Assembly: GCA_044238965.1 (NCBI GenBank)
Contig: JBIICJ010000001.1
Coordinates: forward strand, 8,960-72,959
Length of the DNA stretch: 64,000 bases
Source of the DNA: Micavibrio_B sp044238965
GTDB lineage: Bacteria; Pseudomonadota; Alphaproteobacteria; Micavibrionales; Micavibrionaceae
Direction: 5' to 3'
Part shown: positions 60,364 through 64,000 of the stretch, piece by piece
How positions within the stretch are numbered: position 1 is the first letter of the stretch
Layout: the number at the start of each line of letters is the position of its first letter
Position numbers and translations under genes: made by a program
Notes under the pieces: model-generated
The model's input: only the letters and a program-made list of their open reading frames with translations
Databases searched by the model: none
What the model was told of the DNA's origin: nothing

Positions 60364-61164
60364 ATGAAACTTGCCTGCATCCAAATTAATTCAGGATCGA
60401 ATATTGATGATAATTTAAAATCAATTGATGATTTGGTACGTAAGGCAATGTCAGCGGGGGCAACATTTATCTGTACGCCTGAAAATACGTGCCACATTGT
60501 GGCAAAATCGGCGGATAAATTAAATTCGGCTCCCACCGAAGATAACCATCGGGCATTACATTATTTTCGAGAAATTGCCAAAGAATTGGGCGTGACGATT
60601 TCAGTCGGTTCATTATCGGTTAAAATTTCTGATGATCGTTTGGCTAATCGTTCATATTTAATTGCCCCTACGGGCGATATAATTGCCACCTATGATAAAA
60701 TGCATTTATTTGATGTCCAGCTCGCGGGCGGTGAACATTATCGTGAGAGCGATATCTTTGTGTATGGTGAAGAACCAGTTCTTGCGCAAACTGATTTTGC
60801 AAAAATTGGTATGTCGATTTGCTATGATGTGCGGTTTCCTCATTTATATCGTCAGTATGCATTGGCAGGGGCGGAGATTTTATTAATTCCCGCCGCATTT
60901 ACCGTTCCAACGGGTGAGGCGCATTGGCATACATTGCTTCGTGCACGCGCGATTGAAAATGGATGTTTTGTGATCGCGGCGGCGCAAACGGGCACACATG
61001 ATGGCGGGCGAAAAACATATGGCCATTCATTAATCATTGATCCGTGGGGAACAGTGCTCGCCGACGCGGGAACAGATGTTGGGTTTATTATCGCGGATAT
61101 TGATTTAAACCGCGTGAATGAAGTGCGCGCGCAAATTCCATCATTACAACATGGGCGCATATAG
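60364..61164 (+). CDS. Carbon-nitrogen hydrolase (Nit1-like)
   Basis: 266 residues with the nitrilase triad in order: Glu in CTPENTCHI, Lys in YDKMHLFDV, Cys in GMSICYDVRFP. The close fit to the Nit1 branch suggests deaminated-glutathione amidase activity, in keeping with the glutaredoxin gene just upstream, but the substrate is inferred. Confidence 0.9.
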   Translation: MKLACIQINSGSNIDDNLKSIDDLVRKAMSAGATFICTPENTCHIVAKSADKLNSAPTEDNHRALHYFREIAKELGVTISVGSLSVKISDDRLANRSYLIAPTGDIIATYDKMHLFDVQLAGGEHYRESDIFVYGEEPVLAQTDFAKIGMSICYDVRFPHLYRQYALAGAEILLIPAAFTVPTGEAHWHTLLRARAIENGCFVIAAAQTGTHDGGRKTYGHSLIIDPWGTVLADAGTDVGFIIADIDLNRVNEVRAQIPSLQHGRI

Positions 61165-61216
61165 TTTTAAAGAGCGTAATATTTGTATGTACTCAAACCG
61201 ATAGACAAATCAGCGT

Positions 61217-63109
61217 TTAAATATCAATACGACTGCCGAGTTCCATGGTTCGTTTGCTGGGCAGGCGATAGAAATCGGCGGCACTGGATGCATTGCGGTT
61301 CATGAATGCAAACAACGCCTCACGCCAAATGGGCATGCCAGGGATATTGGTCGGGATTACGGTTTCGCGTCCGATAAAGAATGATGCCTTGTTCATATCT
61401 AAAGTAAATCCGTGTGATGGATATGTGGCTAAATCTTGCGGGACATTAATTTCATCCTTAAATCCGTAATACATATGAAGGCGGAAAAACCCCTGACCAA
61501 GATCTTGAATTTGATAGCGATTGCCTTCTGAAATAAATGGTTTTTCAAGAACATGAACATGCAAGAAAATATTTCGTTCATGTAAAATTCTATTATGTTT
61601 TAAATTATGTTGCAACGCGACGGGAATACCTTCGTCGATATTTGACATGAATATAGCGGTACCAAGAACACGTTGTGTTGTCGTGCATAATTCACGAAAG
61701 AAAATATCAACAGGCATAATATCCGCTCTGACATGGGACAATACCAATTCACGTCCGCGTTTCCATGTGGTGAGGAGTACAAAAATAAATAATCCAAACA
61801 CTAAGGGGAACCATCCGCCATAAGGGATTTTGATGGCTGTTGATGAAAACAGCGCAATATCCATGAGCAGTAATCCACCAATAACAGGAATAGAAGCATA
61901 TGGTTTCCATTGCCACAATTTGACCGCTACAATTGCTAATAATAATGTGTCAATTAACATTGATCCCGTGACCGCAACACCATAGGCATGAGCAAGGTTC
62001 GTTGAGCTTTGGAAGCCAAGCACCAAAATCACCACAAAGACCAGCAACATCCAATTGATAAAGGGGAGATAAATTTGTCCCATTTCTTTTTCTGATGTAT
62101 GTACGATGGTCATACGTGGTAAGTACCCTAGTTGAATTGCCTGACGCGTGACAGAAAACGCGCCCGTGATAACAGCTTGTGAAGCGATAATGGTGGCAGC
62201 GGTAGCAAGAAAGAATAAAGGCCATTCCATCCAATCGGGCGCCATCATATAAAATGGATTTGCAACCGCATAATTATTCGCCATCACATATGCGCCTTGG
62301 CCAAAATAATTGAGCATCAAAGCAGGGAACACAAACCACAACCATGCAATGCGAATTGGTTTTTTCCCAAAATGACCTAGATCAGCATAAAGTGCTTCGG
62401 CACCTGTGAGTGCGAGCACAACTGTGCCGATGGTTAAGAAGGCTAACATTTTATCAACGATAAAAAATTCAATCGCATACATCGGATTGAGAGCAATTAA
62501 AACAGATGGATTTTGAATGATTGCATTTAAACCAAGCGCGCCAATCGTAATAAACCACAATGCGGTTAAGGGGCCGAAATACGCCCCCATTTTGGCTGTA
62601 CCAAATTTTTGCACTGCAAATAATGTTGCTAAAATCCCGAGCGTAATGGGGATGATCATATTTTCAAATGCGGGTGCAACAACTTTTAAACCTTCAACCG
62701 CGGATAAAACAGAAATGGCGGGCGTGATAATTGAATCGCCGTAGAATAATGATGCCGCGAATAATCCCAAAATAGGAATAAGAGCCATCAAAAATTTATT
62801 ATCTTGTGAAATACGCGATGCGAGAGCGAGAAGTGATAATGATCCGCCTTCACCTTTATTATCGGCGCGAAGCATAATAGTCACATATTTAAATGACACA
62901 ACAATCGTCACCGCCCAAAAGATAAATGACAGAACATTTAGAATATGAATATCGGTTAAGGGGAGAGCATGCGCGCCCGCAAATGTTTCTTTGAATGCGT
63001 ATAAAGGTGATGTTCCGATATCTCCATATACAACGCCGATCGCCCCGATGATAAGTGTTTTAAGAGATGCGGGTGTATGATTATCAGAAGATGATGGGGC
63101 GGCTGACAT
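61217..63109 (-). CDS. kup: Low-affinity potassium transporter Kup
   Basis: 630 residues. The family opening GAIGVVYGDIGTSPLYAFKE is followed by about twelve membrane helices (residues 20-430) and a cytoplasmic C-terminal domain of about 170 residues with HVLEKPFIS and FIGRETVIP. It imports K+ with protons. It stands alone, convergent with the nitrilase gene. Confidence 0.96.
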   Translation of the reverse strand: MSAAPSSSDNHTPASLKTLIIGAIGVVYGDIGTSPLYAFKETFAGAHALPLTDIHILNVLSFIFWAVTIVVSFKYVTIMLRADNKGEGGSLSLLALASRISQDNKFLMALIPILGLFAASLFYGDSIITPAISVLSAVEGLKVVAPAFENMIIPITLGILATLFAVQKFGTAKMGAYFGPLTALWFITIGALGLNAIIQNPSVLIALNPMYAIEFFIVDKMLAFLTIGTVVLALTGAEALYADLGHFGKKPIRIAWLWFVFPALMLNYFGQGAYVMANNYAVANPFYMMAPDWMEWPLFFLATAATIIASQAVITGAFSVTRQAIQLGYLPRMTIVHTSEKEMGQIYLPFINWMLLVFVVILVLGFQSSTNLAHAYGVAVTGSMLIDTLLLAIVAVKLWQWKPYASIPVIGGLLLMDIALFSSTAIKIPYGGWFPLVFGLFIFVLLTTWKRGRELVLSHVRADIMPVDIFFRELCTTTQRVLGTAIFMSNIDEGIPVALQHNLKHNRILHERNIFLHVHVLEKPFISEGNRYQIQDLGQGFFRLHMYYGFKDEINVPQDLATYPSHGFTLDMNKASFFIGRETVIPTNIPGMPIWREALFAFMNRNASSAADFYRLPSKRTMELGSRIDI

Positions 63110-63261
63110 ATTATAAAAGTTCCTATGATCATGAATAAACTGGTCGATATCATAACCGAAATGGTGATAAACGCCAAACAGAAGTGAGAAGGAGGGATAA
63201 ATCGTTTGAAAAGGAGTTGGAAAAGAGTTGGAAAATTGGGGGAATCATTTATAAAATTCTC

Positions 63262-63894
63262 ATGGCTCTGCATCGTTTTGGATCAAATAACCCCACCTCA
63301 ATCGTTTTATTGCTCCACGGATATGGATCAAATGGCCAAGATTTAATCGGCCTTGCCCCTGAATGGCAAAGCTTATTGCCTAACACGTTATTTTTATCAC
63401 CCGATGCACCGTTCCCGTGTGAAGTTGGGTTTGGTTATCAATGGTTCTCGCTTCAGAACTGGACACCCTCCATGTTATTGGCGGGGGCGGAGAGGGCTTT
63501 GCCTTATTTAAATGCGCATATTGATGATGCTCTATCGACTTATAATCTACCTGCAACAAAATTGGCGTTGGTTGGATTTTCTCAAGGCACGATGATGTCA
63601 TTATATGCGGCGCCGCGCCGCGTGGATAAAATTGCGGGCGTATTGGGTTATTCGGGTGCATTGGTTGGCGGTGAGGCGTTGATTGATAATCCACATATTC
63701 AAAAACCACCCGTGTGTTTAATTCATGGTGACATGGATATGGTTGTGCCTGTCACGGCCTATTATCATGCGAGTGAGAGTTTAAAATATGCAGGATTCGA
63801 TGTGAGCGGGAGTGTACAAAACGGGCTTGTGCATAGTATCAATGACAAAGGAATCATCGAAGGTGGAGAATTTTTGCACCGCGTTTTTTCTTAA
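63262..63894 (+). CDS. Phospholipase/carboxylesterase family hydrolase
   Basis: 210 residues from the ATG at 63262; the frame is open to 63184, but the extra part is Lys/Glu-rich and unlike the family. The alpha/beta-hydrolase triad is visible: Ser in GFSQGTM, Asp in GDMDMVVPV, His in NGLVHSI, with the oxyanion segment LLHGYGSNGQD. It should cleave short acyl esters. No strong binding site precedes the ATG, so the start is uncertain. Confidence 0.88.
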   Translation: MALHRFGSNNPTSIVLLLHGYGSNGQDLIGLAPEWQSLLPNTLFLSPDAPFPCEVGFGYQWFSLQNWTPSMLLAGAERALPYLNAHIDDALSTYNLPATKLALVGFSQGTMMSLYAAPRRVDKIAGVLGYSGALVGGEALIDNPHIQKPPVCLIHGDMDMVVPVTAYYHASESLKYAGFDVSGSVQNGLVHSINDKGIIEGGEFLHRVFS

Positions 63895-64000
63895 ACATCG
63901 ATTCACGTTTATTCTTTTATTTCAACAACAGGCAAAAAACGCGCAATTTAAAGGCTTTTTTGCGCATTGCAATAACGATTTTTTGTTAGAAAAATATCAA

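Noticed and set aside
63941..63965. GCGCAA/TTGCGC inverted repeat after the esterase gene
   Set aside because: Six-base arms around a 13-base loop, and no T run after the stem; too weak for a terminator.
1..64000. rRNA, tRNA, tmRNA, CRISPR, insertion sequences, prophage and attachment sites
   Set aside because: Read for on both strands; no supporting sequence was found. A tRNAscan or ISfinder search could still reveal something short in the gaps.

Overview
The window is a stretch of chromosome from a polarly flagellated, free-swimming alphaproteobacterium. The markers seen directly are FlaF, FlbT and FliX, a CckA-type hybrid kinase next to flhB, a TrcR (DUF1013) regulator, four CtrA half-sites (TTAA) at an exact 11-bp period, an alphaproteobacterial SOS box (GTTC-N7-GTTC) before recA, and a cytochrome bc1 operon with fused cytochrome b. 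Base composition is AT-rich for the class. The combination recalls AT-rich Rhodospirillales or Micavibrio-like lineages, but the genus cannot be fixed without a search. I saw no rRNA or tRNA genes, CRISPR array, insertion sequence or prophage.

From 1 to about 35.3 kb is a nearly unbroken flagellar and chemotaxis block, interrupted by a RAP-like protein gene and acnA. Reading in from the left, on the minus strand: fliF-fliG-fliH (fliH cut by the window edge), then flbT-flaF, a truncated flagellin-like gene, and flgI-flgJ-flgN-fliK. fliX and dksA follow on the plus strand. flgF-flgG-(58-codon gene)-flgA-flgH is a minus-strand operon with a sigma-54-like promoter and a strong terminator. fliL, fliM, a DUF6468 gene, a MotE-like gene, cheY, cheZ, two MotB-like genes and a 1035-residue TPR protein run on the plus strand. 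An flhB-C-terminal-like gene, fliO and fliP run on the minus strand, diverging from flgB-flgC-fliE-fliQ-fliR-flhB-cckA. Three sigma-54-like promoters (before flgI, flgF and flgB) plus the CtrA array fit the CtrA to RpoN/FlbD/FliX hierarchy known from Caulobacter.

From 35.3 to 64 kb is mostly housekeeping: recA, an acetyltransferase gene, smpB-dapA, slt, an AT-rich two-component pair, cca, trmL, petABC, a phosphate transporter, an ALDH7-type dehydrogenase, a possible structured RNA ahead of a DUF465 gene, trcR, a quinone oxidoreductase, a DUF1192 gene, guaC, an NDUFAF5-like methyltransferase paired with an 851-residue methyltransferase/Nudix-like fusion, comF, a UbiH-type hydroxylase, grxC, a nitrilase, kup and an esterase.

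The parts I consider most worth following up are the four-fold phased CtrA array, the 10-bp phased repeats beside the flgI sigma-54 promoter, the methyltransferase/Nudix-like fusion, the bacterial RAP-domain protein, the kinase-like protein with PAS and dimerisation helices but no ATPase domain, the MotB-like pair without MotA, and the folded RNA candidate at 50.5 kb.
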